A DNA stretch of 64,000 nt from Streptomyces sp. NRRL F-6676 (GTDB taxonomy: Bacteria > Actinomycetota > Actinomycetes > Streptomycetales > Streptomycetaceae): the NCBI RefSeq assembly GCF_000725625.1, contig NZ_KL647084.1, positions 170,745-234,744 of the forward strand, written 5' to 3'. Below the pieces are notes generated by a model. That model was not told the origin of the DNA. It did not search any database and saw nothing but the letters and a program-made list of their open reading frames with translations. The translations under genes were made by a program, and so were the position numbers. Below, one piece after another: positions 24,381 to 32,147 of the stretch; the first letter of the stretch is position 1; each line of letters begins with the position of its first letter.

Positions 24381-24833
24381 ATGGACGGGGCTGCCCGGAA
24401 CGAGGACCAGCTGCTGGACGACGGGCCGATGCGGGCATCGGCGGCCTACGAAGGCAGACCCGGTGACATCGCGCGGGCGCGCGACCTGGTCCGGGACTTT
24501 CTGACCCGGGTGCAGTCCGAGCACGGCTTTCCGGTGACGGAACGCGCGATGGGCACGGCACAGCTGGTGGTCAGCGAACTGATGACGAACGCCTGCAAGT
24601 ACGCGGCCGGGCCCTGCCTGGTCGATCTGGGGCTGGACGCCGACCGGGTGGAGATCACCGTCTGGGACAGCGCCCCCGTGCTGCCGGTGGCCAAGGCGGC
24701 CGATCCGGGCCGGGTCGGGCAACACGGTCTGGAGATAGTGATGGCCGTCTGCCAGAGCTTCGAGGTGCACCGGGAGCCGGTCGGCAAGCGCACGATCGCC
24801 GCGATCGCCCTTGGGGAGGACGCCACCGGGTAG
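24381..24833 (+). CDS. anti-sigma regulatory factor-like ATP-binding protein (HATPase_c_2)
   Basis: A 150-residue serine-kinase-type HATPase like RsbW/SpoIIAB relatives of streptomycetes. N box: VVSELMTNACKYA; G1 region: ITVWDSAPVLP; G2 region: GRVGQHGLEIVMAVCQSF. These proteins bind sigma factors or anti-anti-sigma factors, or regulate via partner switching; the partner is not in the neighbourhood. The ATG at 24381 is chosen because the family begins soon after; its ribosome site is weak (GGCGGATC) and an upstream GTG at 24312 is possible. It is followed by a GGGGCC repeat tract. Confidence 0.82.
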   Translation: MDGAARNEDQLLDDGPMRASAAYEGRPGDIARARDLVRDFLTRVQSEHGFPVTERAMGTAQLVVSELMTNACKYAAGPCLVDLGLDADRVEITVWDSAPVLPVAKAADPGRVGQHGLEIVMAVCQSFEVHREPVGKRTIAAIALGEDATG

Positions 24834-24840
24834 GCCGTCA

Positions 24841-24892
24841 GGGGCCGGGGCCGGGGCCGGGGCCGGGGCCGGGGCCGGGGCGGGGCCGGGGC
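24841..24892 (+). repeat. GGGGCC hexanucleotide tract, G-quadruplex-forming
   Basis: Six perfect GGGGCC units run from 24841 to 24876, then GGGGC, GGGGCC and GGGGC follow up to 24892. Nine G4 runs with two-base spacers on one strand strongly predict a G-quadruplex. It starts seven bases after the stop codon of the anti-sigma-like gene. Confidence 0.85.
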
Positions 24893-24921
24893 AGTGCCCG
24901 TGTGCGGCTCCGCCGCGTGGG
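24887..24921. repeat. dispersed repeat copy (see also 3022-3056)
   Basis: The segment GTGCGGCTCCGCCGCG at 24901-24916, preceded by GGGGCAGTGCC, closely matches the copy near 3022-3056 upstream of the dehydrogenase. Both lie between genes. Confidence 0.55.
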
Positions 24922-25081
24922 CGCGGTCCTTCGGAGGGTCCGGGGCGCAGCCCCCGGGGCCGGGATGGCGGGGGCGGGGAACCCGCACACGCGCTCCCCG
25001 CCCCCGCCATGACGCCGCGTCACTCGGGGGCGCTGCACCGGCCCCCCCATGAGACGCTCCCGAGCGGGTACTGGGCGCGGC

Positions 25082-26146
25082 ATGGGATCACTGAGTTCAC
25101 CGGTGCTGCTCGTGCTGTTCATCGCCAGCGCGGCCGCCATCTGGTACGCGGGCATCAAGCTGTCCGACACCACCGACGTGCTCGCCGAGCGCCTCCACCT
25201 GGGCAGCGCGCTGGGCGGCCTCGTCCTGCTGGCCATCGCGACCAACCTGCCCGAGATCGCCATCACCGCGAGCGCGGCACTCTCCGGCGAACTCGACGTC
25301 GCCGTCGGCAACATCCTGGGCGGCATCGCCCTGCAAACCGTCGTCCTGGTGATCCTCGACGCCGCCGGGGTACGGCCGCGCGCGCCGCTGACCCGGATGG
25401 CGGCCGGCCTCCAACTCGTGCTGGAGGGCGCGCTGGTGGTGGTCGTGCTGGCCGTGGTGGTCATGGGCACCCAGCTCTCGCCCGGCCTGCACGCCGGCGG
25501 GCTCGCCCCCGCCTCGCTCGCCATCGCCCTGCTCTGGGTGATCGGCCTCGTCCTGCTGAACCGGGCGGGCCGCGGGCTGCCCTGGCGGGAGGGCGGGGAC
25601 GCGCCCGACGCCCAGCCCGAGCCGCGCGGTCACTCGCGCGGCAAGAAGGAGAAGGCCGCGACCAAGAAGGGCGTGGGCACGGGCCGCGCGGCCCTGATCT
25701 TCGGCGCCGCGGCGCTCGCCACCCTGGTCGCCGGTGTCGTCATCGAGCGCAGCGGCGAGGAGTTCTTCGCCCGGCAGGGCCTGAGCGGCATCCTGTTCGG
25801 CGCCACCGTGCTGGCCGCGGCCACCTCGCTGCCCGAGGTCAGCACCGGGCTGACCTCCACCCGGCTGGGCGACTACCAGCTCGCCATGAGCGACATCTTC
25901 GGCGGCAACGCCTTCCTGCCCGTGCTGTTCCTGCTCGCCGCGCTGGTGTCCGGCGAGCCCGTCCTGCCGGCCGCGCACGACACCGACATCTACCTCACCG
26001 CGCTCGGCATCATCCTCACCGTCGTCTACATGGCCGGGCTGATCTTCCGGCCACGCCGCCAGTACGGGCGGATGGGCGTCGACAGCGTCGCCGTCCTCGT
26101 CATCTATCTGATCGGCATCGGGGGACTGGCGACCATCGCCACCTGA
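25082..26146 (+). CDS. sodium/calcium exchanger family membrane protein (CaCA)
   Basis: A 354-residue membrane protein with two homologous halves of about five helices each. The alpha repeats are ATNLPEIAITASAALSG...AVGNILGG in the first half and AATSLPEVSTGL...AMSDIFGGNA in the second, with the conserved Pro-Glu pairs that bind the cation. The halves are joined by a basic cytoplasmic loop (RGKKEKAATKKG). CaCA proteins exchange Ca2+ or other cations for Na+ or H+. The ATG at 25082 lacks a strong ribosome site; an ATG 33 bases upstream is in frame. It converges on paaK with only 16 bases between stops. Confidence 0.87.
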   Translation: MGSLSSPVLLVLFIASAAAIWYAGIKLSDTTDVLAERLHLGSALGGLVLLAIATNLPEIAITASAALSGELDVAVGNILGGIALQTVVLVILDAAGVRPRAPLTRMAAGLQLVLEGALVVVVLAVVVMGTQLSPGLHAGGLAPASLAIALLWVIGLVLLNRAGRGLPWREGGDAPDAQPEPRGHSRGKKEKAATKKGVGTGRAALIFGAAALATLVAGVVIERSGEEFFARQGLSGILFGATVLAAATSLPEVSTGLTSTRLGDYQLAMSDIFGGNAFLPVLFLLAALVSGEPVLPAAHDTDIYLTALGIILTVVYMAGLIFRPRRQYGRMGVDSVAVLVIYLIGIGGLATIAT

Positions 26147-26162
26147 CCCTCCGCGGCGCGTC

Positions 26163-27509
26163 TCAGTGCTCGCGCAGGTCCCTGACCCGGCGGATCTTGC
26201 CCACCGAACGCTCCAGCGTCTCCGGCTCCACGACGGTCACCTCCGCCGTCAGCCCGATGTCGTCCTTGATGCCCCGGGCGATCGCCCCGGCGGCCGCCGC
26301 GCGCTGCCCGGCCGGGGTGCCGGGGCGGGCCTCCACCTGGACCGCCATGTGGTCGAGCCGGCCCCGCCGGGTCAGCCGGAGCTGGAAGTGCGGGGCGACA
26401 CCGGGGGTGCGCAGCACGATCTCCTCGATCTGGCTGGGGAACACGTTCACACCGCGCAGGATGAGCATGTCGTCACACCGCCCGGTGATCTTCTCGATGC
26501 GGCGGAAGGCCGGACGGGCCGTCCCCGGCAGCAGCCGGGTGAGATCCCGCGTGCGGTAGCGGACGACGGGCATCGCCTCGCGCGTGAGCGAGGTGAGGAT
26601 CAGCTCGCCGCCCTCGCCCTCGGGCATCACCGCGTCCGTCACCGGGTCGACGACCTCCGGCAGGAAGTGGTCCTCCCACACATGCAGCCCGTCCTTGGTC
26701 TCCACGCACTCCTGGGCGACGCCGGGGCCCATCACCTCCGACAGCCCGTAGATGTCCACGGCGTGCAGATCGAGCCGCTCCTCGATCTCGCGGCGCATCT
26801 CCTCCGTCCACGGCTCGGCGCCGAAGATGCCCACGCGCAGGGAGGTGGAGCGCGGGTCGATGCCCTGGCGTTCGAACTCGTCGAGCAGGGTGAGCATGTA
26901 GGACGGGGTGATCATGATGATCTCGGGCCGGAAGTCCTGGATGATCCGCACCTGGCGCGCGGTCATCCCGCCCGAGGCGGGGATGACCGTGCAGCCGGCC
27001 CGCTCGGCGCCGTAGTGCGCGCCGAGACCGCCGGTGAACAGGCCGTACCCGTAGGAGACATGCACCTTGTGCCCCGCGCGGCCGCCGGCGGCGCGGATCG
27101 AGCGGGCGACGAGGTCCGCCCAGACGGAGAGGTCGTGCTCGGTGTACCCGACCACCGTGGGGCGCCCGGTGGTCCCGCTGGAGGCGTGGACGCGGCGCAC
27201 CTCGGCCATGGGGACGGCGAACATCCCGAAGGGGTAGGTGTCCCGCAGATCCGCCTTGGTGGTGAACGGGAACCGCGCGATGTCCTCCAGGGTGCGGCAG
27301 TCCTCGGGGGTGACACCGGCCGCGTCGAACTTCCTGCGGTACAGCTCCACATGGTCGTACGCGCGGCGCAGGGTGGCCCGCAGCCGCGTGAGCTGGAGGT
27401 CGCGCAGTTCCTCCCGGGACATGCGCTCGGCCTCGTCCCGCAGCTCCGCCGGGAGCGGCCGGCCGCGCCGGGGCCCGGCGGCCGCCGGGGTCGTGGTCTC
27501 GCTGCTCAT
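26163..27509 (-). CDS. paaK: phenylacetate-CoA ligase
   Basis: A 448-residue AMP-forming ligase that activates phenylacetate with ATP and CoA. The AMP-binding P-loop is VHASSGTTGRPTVVGYT, the PaaK-specific text is YGYGLFTGGLGAHYGAERAG and IYGLSEVMGPGVAQEC, and the C-terminal hinge is YRTRDLTRLLPG with RCDDMLILRGVNVFPSQIEE. Lys near the end (ERSVGKIRRV) is the adenylation lysine. It is first-acting in the paa pathway, whose epoxidase genes lie divergently at 28223. paaI is upstream on the same strand and its stop overlaps this ATG by four bases. Confidence 0.95.
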   Translation of the reverse strand: MSSETTTPAAAGPRRGRPLPAELRDEAERMSREELRDLQLTRLRATLRRAYDHVELYRRKFDAAGVTPEDCRTLEDIARFPFTTKADLRDTYPFGMFAVPMAEVRRVHASSGTTGRPTVVGYTEHDLSVWADLVARSIRAAGGRAGHKVHVSYGYGLFTGGLGAHYGAERAGCTVIPASGGMTARQVRIIQDFRPEIIMITPSYMLTLLDEFERQGIDPRSTSLRVGIFGAEPWTEEMRREIEERLDLHAVDIYGLSEVMGPGVAQECVETKDGLHVWEDHFLPEVVDPVTDAVMPEGEGGELILTSLTREAMPVVRYRTRDLTRLLPGTARPAFRRIEKITGRCDDMLILRGVNVFPSQIEEIVLRTPGVAPHFQLRLTRRGRLDHMAVQVEARPGTPAGQRAAAAGAIARGIKDDIGLTAEVTVVEPETLERSVGKIRRVRDLREH

Positions 27510-27973
27510 GGTGCCTCCTCCGTGCGGACGCCGGCCCCGGTGTCCTGCGGGGCGGGCGCCCGTGTGCTCCCGACCGTGCGGCTGCGGCCGCGGAACTCCG
27601 CGATCAGCTCGTCGCCGCGCAGGACGCTCACGTCGTACAGACCGCTGCGGCCGTAGCGGGTGCGCTCCCGCGCGGTGGCCACGAGGACGTCGCCCTCGCG
27701 GGCCGGGGCGACGAAGTCGATGCCTGCCCCGGCCGCGACGGTCACGGGGCCGTGGCTGTTGCAGGCGCACGCGAAGGCCGTGTCGGCGAGGAGGAACAGA
27801 TAGCCGCCGTGCGCGATGCCGTGTCCGTTGACCATCGACGCCGTCACCGCCATGCGCAGGACGGCGCTGCCCTCGCCGTACTCGACGACCTCGATGCCGA
27901 GCCGCCGGGAGGCCTCGTCCGCCTCGAACATCGTCCGCGCGGGGTCCGGCCCCGCCTGTACGTTTCGCGTCAC
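27506..27973 (-). CDS. paaI: hydroxyphenylacetyl-CoA thioesterase PaaI
   Basis: A hotdog-fold thioesterase of about 155 residues: MVNGHGIAHGGYLFLLADTAFACACNSHGP is the family active-site segment with the catalytic Asp in LADTAF, followed by GIDFVAPAREGDVLVATARE. PaaI releases CoA from dead-end (hydroxy)phenylacetyl-CoA thioesters. E. coli PaaI has about ten residues before the MYENDA-like motif, so I take the GTG at 27973 (TRNVQAGPDPARTMFEADEAS) rather than the ATG at 27931; the ribosome site there is weak, so the start is uncertain. The stop overlaps the paaK start (ATGA). Confidence 0.85.
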   Translation of the reverse strand: MTRNVQAGPDPARTMFEADEASRRLGIEVVEYGEGSAVLRMAVTASMVNGHGIAHGGYLFLLADTAFACACNSHGPVTVAAGAGIDFVAPAREGDVLVATARERTRYGRSGLYDVSVLRGDELIAEFRGRSRTVGSTRAPAPQDTGAGVRTEEAP

Positions 27974-28030
27974 CGTACCGCCACCCACTCCGTGCCGCCC
28001 GAGGCCGCCAAGCGCCTGCCGTGCGCACCG

Positions 28031-28044
28031 ACCGACCATTCGGT
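28031..28044. promoter_or_regulatory. PaaR-type operator, paaI side
   Basis: ACCGACCATTCGGT fits the half-sites of the actinobacterial PaaR motif (ACCG-NN-CG-NN-CGGT) except that the central CG is CA. The dyad GACCGA/TCGGTC (28030-28045) is perfect. It lies 58 bases upstream of the paaI start, on the paaI side of the divergent gap. Confidence 0.55.
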
Positions 28045-28115
28045 CCTGTGCGGCACGGCCATGTAATCCAGCCACGTCGAAGGGTGTCAAGAGGTGCAGC
28101 CCGTCCCCTCCGCTC

Positions 28116-28166
28116 TTGCCAGGACCCGGGGCGCGCACCGTACTATGGACCGAACGAACGGTCGGT
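28116..28166 (+). promoter_or_regulatory. paaA promoter with PaaR-type operator
   Basis: -35 TTGCCA (28116-28121), 19 bases, -10 TACTAT (28141-28146). Three bases later, over the predicted start point, lies ACCGAACGAACGGTCGGT (28149-28166), whose first 14 bases match the core ACCG-NN-CG-NN-CGGT reported for the TetR-type PaaR of Corynebacterium. No paaR gene is inside the window. Confidence 0.65.
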
Positions 28167-28222
28167 TGGCGCAGGTGCGGACCTCGGGCGACAAGGGGGC
28201 ACACGCGGTGGAAGGCGGGCAG

Positions 28223-29221
28223 ATGACCAGGACGGAATCCGGCGTGCCGGCGCCGGGCGGCGGCACCGGCCCCGGGCCGGCGGACCTCCCCGAGAGGTTC
28301 GACGCGACGATCGCACGCGACCAGCGCATCGAGCCGCGCGACTGGATGCCGGACGGCTACCGCAGGACGCTGGTCCGGCAGATCGCCCAGCACGCGCACT
28401 CGGAGATCATCGGCATGCAGCCCGAGGCCGAGTGGATCACCCGCGCCCCCTCGCTGCGCCGCAAGGCGATCCTGCTCGCCAAGGTCCAGGACGAAGCCGG
28501 GCACGGCCTCTATCTGTACTCGGCGGCCGAGACCCTCGGCGTCGACCGGGCCGACCTGAACCAGCGGCTGCTCGAAGGACGCCAGAAGTACTCGTCGATC
28601 TTCAACTACCCCACGCTCAGCTTCGCCGACGTCGGCGTCATCGGCTGGTTCGTGGACGGCGCGGCGATCTGCAACCAGGTCCCCCTCTGCCGCAGCTCCT
28701 ACGGCCCCTACGCGCGCGCCATGGTCCGCGTCTGCAAGGAGGAGTCGTTCCACCAGCGGCAGGGCTACGAACTGCTGCGCACCATGACGCGCGGCACCGA
28801 CGCCCAGCGGGAGATGGTCCAGGACGCGGTGGACCGCTGGTGGTGGCCCTCGCTGATGATGTTCGGCCCGCCCGACGAGAACTCGCCCAACTCCGCGCAG
28901 TCCATGGCCTGGAAGATCAAGCGGCACAGCAACGACGAACTGCGGCAGCGGTTCGTCGACATGACGGTCCCGCAGGCCGACGCCCTCGGCGTCACCCTGC
29001 CCGATCCGGAGCTGCGCTGGAACGAGGAGCGCGGCCGCTACGACTTCGGCACCCCCGACTTCGCCGAGCTGACGCGCGTCATCAAGGGCGACGGCCCCTG
29101 CAACGCCCAGCGGATGGAACGCCGCCGCACCGCCCATGAGGAGGGCGCCTGGGTGCGCGAGGCGGCCGCGGCACACGCCGCCAAGCAGGCGGCCCGGACC
29201 CGCGAAGGAGCGGCGGCATGA
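28223..29221 (+). CDS. paaA: phenylacetyl-CoA 1,2-epoxidase catalytic subunit
   Basis: A 332-residue di-iron subunit of the PaaABCE monooxygenase that epoxidises the ring of phenylacetyl-CoA. The iron ligands are in [17 protein letters not shown] and [11 protein letters not shown]; the text [31 protein letters not shown] is diagnostic for PaaA. The ATG at 28223 is preceded by a GGAAGG-type site; a GTG 15 bases upstream is also in frame. First gene of paaABCDE, with a PaaR-type operator at its promoter. Confidence 0.95.
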   Translation: MTRTESGVPAPGGGTGPGPADLPERFDATIARDQRIEPRDWMPDGYRRTLVRQIAQHAHSEIIGMQPEAEWITRAPSLRRKAILLAKVQDEAGHGLYLYSAAETLGVDRADLNQRLLEGRQKYSSIFNYPTLSFADVGVIGWFVDGAAICNQVPLCRSSYGPYARAMVRVCKEESFHQRQGYELLRTMTRGTDAQREMVQDAVDRWWWPSLMMFGPPDENSPNSAQSMAWKIKRHSNDELRQRFVDMTVPQADALGVTLPDPELRWNEERGRYDFGTPDFAELTRVIKGDGPCNAQRMERRRTAHEEGAWVREAAAAHAAKQAARTREGAAA

Positions 29222-29520
29222 GCGACACCACGGCCCCCAGGGGCGACTGGCCGCTGTACGAGGTGTTCGTGCGCGGCAAACGCGGCCTGAACCACGTGCA
29301 CGTCGGCTCGCTGCACGCGGCGGACGACCGCATGGCCCTCACCCACGCCCGCGACCTCTACACCCGGCGCAACGAGGGCGTGAGCATCTGGGTGGTGCGC
29401 AGCGACCTCATCACCGCCTCCACCCGCGACGAACGGGACCCGTTCTTCGCCCCGAGCGCCGACAAGGTCTACCGCCACCCCACCTTCTACGACATTCCCG
29501 ACGACGTCCCCCACATCTAG
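29218..29520 (+). CDS. paaB: phenylacetyl-CoA epoxidase subunit PaaB
   Basis: A 100-residue subunit, usual family length, with [45 protein letters not shown] and the end [13 protein letters not shown]. It bridges PaaAC heterodimers in the epoxidase. Its ATG overlaps the paaA stop by four bases. Confidence 0.95.
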   Translation: MSDTTAPRGDWPLYEVFVRGKRGLNHVHVGSLHAADDRMALTHARDLYTRRNEGVSIWVVRSDLITASTRDERDPFFAPSADKVYRHPTFYDIPDDVPHI

Positions 29521-29529
29521 GAGCAGGGC

Positions 29530-30369
29530 ATGAGCGACGACCACGTCTATCTGTCCCTGGCGGGCGGACCGGACGAGGACGCCGAGGGCGACACCCGCTG
29601 GGCCTTCGGCACCGGCTTCGAGGACCCGCTGCACGGCGTGGACACCGCCGTGCCCGCCGGCCTCGACACCGCCGCACTGGCCGCCCACTGCCTGGCCCTC
29701 GCCGACGACGCGCTGGTCTCCGCCCAGCGGCTCGCCGAATGGACCACCCGCGCCCCGGAGCTGGAGGAGGAGGTCGCGCTCGCCAACATCGGCCTCGACC
29801 TGCTCGGCCAGGCCCGGCTGCTGTACGCGCGCTGCGGCCAGGTCGACGGCACCGGACGCGGAGAGGACGCCTACGCCTACTTCCGTGACGCCGCCGGCTT
29901 CCGCAACGTCCGCCTGGCCGAACTCCCGAACGGGGACTTCGCGTTCACGATCGTGCGGCTGCTGGCGCTCTCGAGCTGGCGGCTCGCCGAGTTCGAGCGG
30001 CTCACCGCCTCGCCCGACCCGGTCCTCGCCGCCGTCGCCGCCAAGGGCACCAGGGAGCTGGCCTACCACCGGCAGTACGCCGCCGAGTGGGCCGTCCGGC
30101 TCGGGGACGGCACGGAGGAGTCCCACCGCCGGATGCGCACCGCGCTGGACGGGGTCGGCCCCTACCTCGGCGAACTCTTCGCCGCCTGCGACGTACGCGA
30201 GGAGGTCACCGCCGTACTCGCACAGGTCACCGCGGCGGGCGGACTGCCGATGCCCGACGCACCCGCCCTCCCCGGCGCCGGCCGCGACGGCACGCACACC
30301 GCGCACCTCGCCCCGCTCCTCGCCGAACTCCAGAGTGTGGCCCGCGCCCACCCGGAAGCCGCGTGGTGA
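29530..30369 (+). CDS. paaC: phenylacetyl-CoA epoxidase structural subunit PaaC
   Basis: A 279-residue ferritin-like protein that pairs with PaaA but has lost the iron centre. Family text: LALADDALVSAQRLAEWTTRAPELEEEVALANIGLDLLGQARLLY and KGTRELAYHRQYAAEWAVRLGDGTEESHRRM. It starts nine bases after paaB with AGGAG in the gap. The stop overlaps the paaD start (GTGA). Confidence 0.93.
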   Translation: MSDDHVYLSLAGGPDEDAEGDTRWAFGTGFEDPLHGVDTAVPAGLDTAALAAHCLALADDALVSAQRLAEWTTRAPELEEEVALANIGLDLLGQARLLYARCGQVDGTGRGEDAYAYFRDAAGFRNVRLAELPNGDFAFTIVRLLALSSWRLAEFERLTASPDPVLAAVAAKGTRELAYHRQYAAEWAVRLGDGTEESHRRMRTALDGVGPYLGELFAACDVREEVTAVLAQVTAAGGLPMPDAPALPGAGRDGTHTAHLAPLLAELQSVARAHPEAAW

Positions 30370-30896
30370 CCGTGCGAACCCTTCCCCCGCGCGGCACGAC
30401 CGCGGCCGACGCCCGGCGGATCGCCGCGCGGGTGCCGGACCCCGAGCTGCCCATGCTCACCCTCGCCGACCTCGGCGTCCTGCGGGACGTGCGCGTGGCG
30501 GAGGACGGCACGGTCGTCGCCGACCTCACCCCCACCTACTCCGGCTGCCCCGCGATGGCCGAGATGCGGGCCGAGGTCGCCGCCCGGCTGCGCGCCGCCG
30601 GACACGCGCGCGTCCAGGTCCGTACCGTCCTCGACCCGCCCTGGACCACCGACTGGATCACCCCCGAGGGCCTCCGCAAGCTCGCCGCGCACGGCATCGC
30701 CCCGCCCGGCCCGGCGCCCCGGCCCACGAGCGGCCCCGTACCGCTCACCCTGTCCCCGACGCGGCGCGCGGTGCCCTGCCCCCGCTGCGGCTCGGCGCGC
30801 ACGGAGGAGACCTCCCGGTTCGGCTCCACCTCGTGCAAGGCGCTGTGGCGCTGTCTCGACTGCCGGGAGCCGTTCGAGCACTTCAAGGAGATCTGA
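30366..30896 (+). CDS. paaD: PaaD, Fe-S assembly protein for PaaE
   Basis: A 176-residue protein: an N-terminal MIP18/DUF59 domain (VPDPELPMLTLADLGVLRDV, TPTYSGCPAMAEM) and a C-terminal zinc-ribbon (VPCPRCGSARTEETSRFGSTSCKALWRCLDC). PaaD is needed for the iron-sulfur maturation of the epoxidase reductase. The GTG overlapping the paaC stop was taken as the start; GTG at 30363 is an equal alternative. Its stop shares one base with the paaE start (TGATG). Confidence 0.92.
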   Translation: MTVRTLPPRGTTAADARRIAARVPDPELPMLTLADLGVLRDVRVAEDGTVVADLTPTYSGCPAMAEMRAEVAARLRAAGHARVQVRTVLDPPWTTDWITPEGLRKLAAHGIAPPGPAPRPTSGPVPLTLSPTRRAVPCPRCGSARTEETSRFGSTSCKALWRCLDCREPFEHFKEI

Positions 30897-32017
30897 TGGA
30901 CGACGTGCTCGCCGCGGGCGCGACCGGAACGACCGCCACGGCCCGCCGCCCCCGGCGCCGGCCCGCCTTCCACCCGTTGCGGGTCGCCTCGGTGGAACGG
31001 CTGTGCGAGGACGCGGTCGCCGTCGGCTTCGACATCCCCGGGGAACTGGCCGAGGAGTTCGCCTTCGCGCCCGGCCAGTCCCTCACCCTGCGCCGCCGGA
31101 TCGACGGGCGGGACGAGCGGCGCTCGTACTCCATCTGCGCCCCCGTCGGCGCTCCGCCGCGCATCGCTGTGCGCGAGGTGCCCGGCGGGTTCTTCTCCTC
31201 CTGGCTGGTCCATGAGGTCCGGCCCGGCGACACGGTCGAGGTGATGGGCCCCACCGGGGCCTTCACCCCCGACCTCACCGTGCCCGCCCACCATGTGCTG
31301 ATCGCCGCCGGGTCCGGCATCACGCCGATGCTGTCCATCGCGGAGTCGGTCCTCGCCGCCGACGACCGTTCCCGCGTCACGCTCCTGTACGGCAACCGCC
31401 GTACCGGCTCGGTGATGTTCGCGGACGAGCTGGCCGACCTGAAGGATCTGCACCCCACCCGGTTCCAGCTCGCCCACGTCCTCTCCCGGGAGCCGCGCGA
31501 GGCCGAGCTGTTCTCGGGGCGGCTGGACGCGGCGCGGCTCGGCACGCTGGTCGGGGCGCTGGTGGATGTGGAGAGCGTGGGGCACTGGTGGCTCTGCGGG
31601 CCGCACGGGATGGTGCGCGACGCCCGGTCGGTGCTGGCCGGGCTGGGTGTGGCGGGGGAGCGGGTGCACCAGGAGTTGTTCTACGCGGACGACGAGCCGG
31701 TGCGGGTTGTGCGTCACGAGGAGGTGTCCGTCGACGGGCCCGTCAGCCGGGTCACCGTCGTGCTCGACGGGCGGGCGACGACGTCGGTGCTGCCGCGGGG
31801 GGTGACGGTGCTGGACTCCGCGGCGAGGGTTCGCCCGGACCTTCCGTTCGCCTGCAAGGGCGGTGTGTGCGGGACGTGCCGGGCGCGGGTGACGGCGGGG
31901 TCGGTCGACATGCGGCGCAACTACGCGTTGGAGCCGGGGGAGGTGGAGGCGGGGTACGTCCTGACGTGCCAGAGCTATCCGGTGACGGAGGAACTGACGG
32001 TGGATTACGACGGGTGA
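30896..32017 (+). CDS. paaE: phenylacetyl-CoA epoxidase reductase PaaE
   Basis: A 373-residue flavo-iron-sulfur reductase that feeds electrons from NADPH to PaaABC. Order: FAD domain (RRSYSICAP at about residues 78-86), NAD domain (AAGSGITPMLSIAESVL, WWLCGPHGMV), and a C-terminal plant-type 2Fe-2S ferredoxin with FACKGGVCGTCRA and the fourth Cys in VLTCQSYP. Last gene of the operon; a 21-bp inverted repeat follows. Confidence 0.95.
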   Translation: MDDVLAAGATGTTATARRPRRRPAFHPLRVASVERLCEDAVAVGFDIPGELAEEFAFAPGQSLTLRRRIDGRDERRSYSICAPVGAPPRIAVREVPGGFFSSWLVHEVRPGDTVEVMGPTGAFTPDLTVPAHHVLIAAGSGITPMLSIAESVLAADDRSRVTLLYGNRRTGSVMFADELADLKDLHPTRFQLAHVLSREPREAELFSGRLDAARLGTLVGALVDVESVGHWWLCGPHGMVRDARSVLAGLGVAGERVHQELFYADDEPVRVVRHEEVSVDGPVSRVTVVLDGRATTSVLPRGVTVLDSAARVRPDLPFACKGGVCGTCRARVTAGSVDMRRNYALEPGEVEAGYVLTCQSYPVTEELTVDYDG

Positions 32018-32055
32018 GGGGAGGGCGGGCGCTCCGCCTCCGGACCCCCGGAAGA

Positions 32056-32102
32056 TCGCGCGGTTCCCCGCGCCCCCCTCAGGGGCGCGGGGAACCGCGC
32101 GA
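32056..32102. terminator. 21-bp perfect inverted repeat between paaE and the iron importer
   Basis: The left arm 32056-32076 (starting TCGCGCGGTTCCCCGCG) and right arm 32082-32102 match perfectly around a CCTCA loop. It can serve both convergent genes. The arm sequence belongs to a repeat found between many Streptomyces genes; related copies lie at 41204-41530. Confidence 0.8.
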
Positions 32103-32147
32103 CAAGCCACGACGCCCCCGCAGCCCCGACCTGTTGGGCGCCGTCCG

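Noticed and set aside
24841..24892. C-terminal or N-terminal extension of a protein with Ala-Gly or Gly-Pro repeats
   Set aside because: The anti-sigma-like gene stops before it (TAG at 24831) and the exchanger start at 25082 is well after it; the tract is non-coding.
28149..28166. Operator of the TetR regulator at 36249
   Set aside because: That regulator lies 8 kb away with its own, quite different AT-rich dyad; the site fits PaaR instead.
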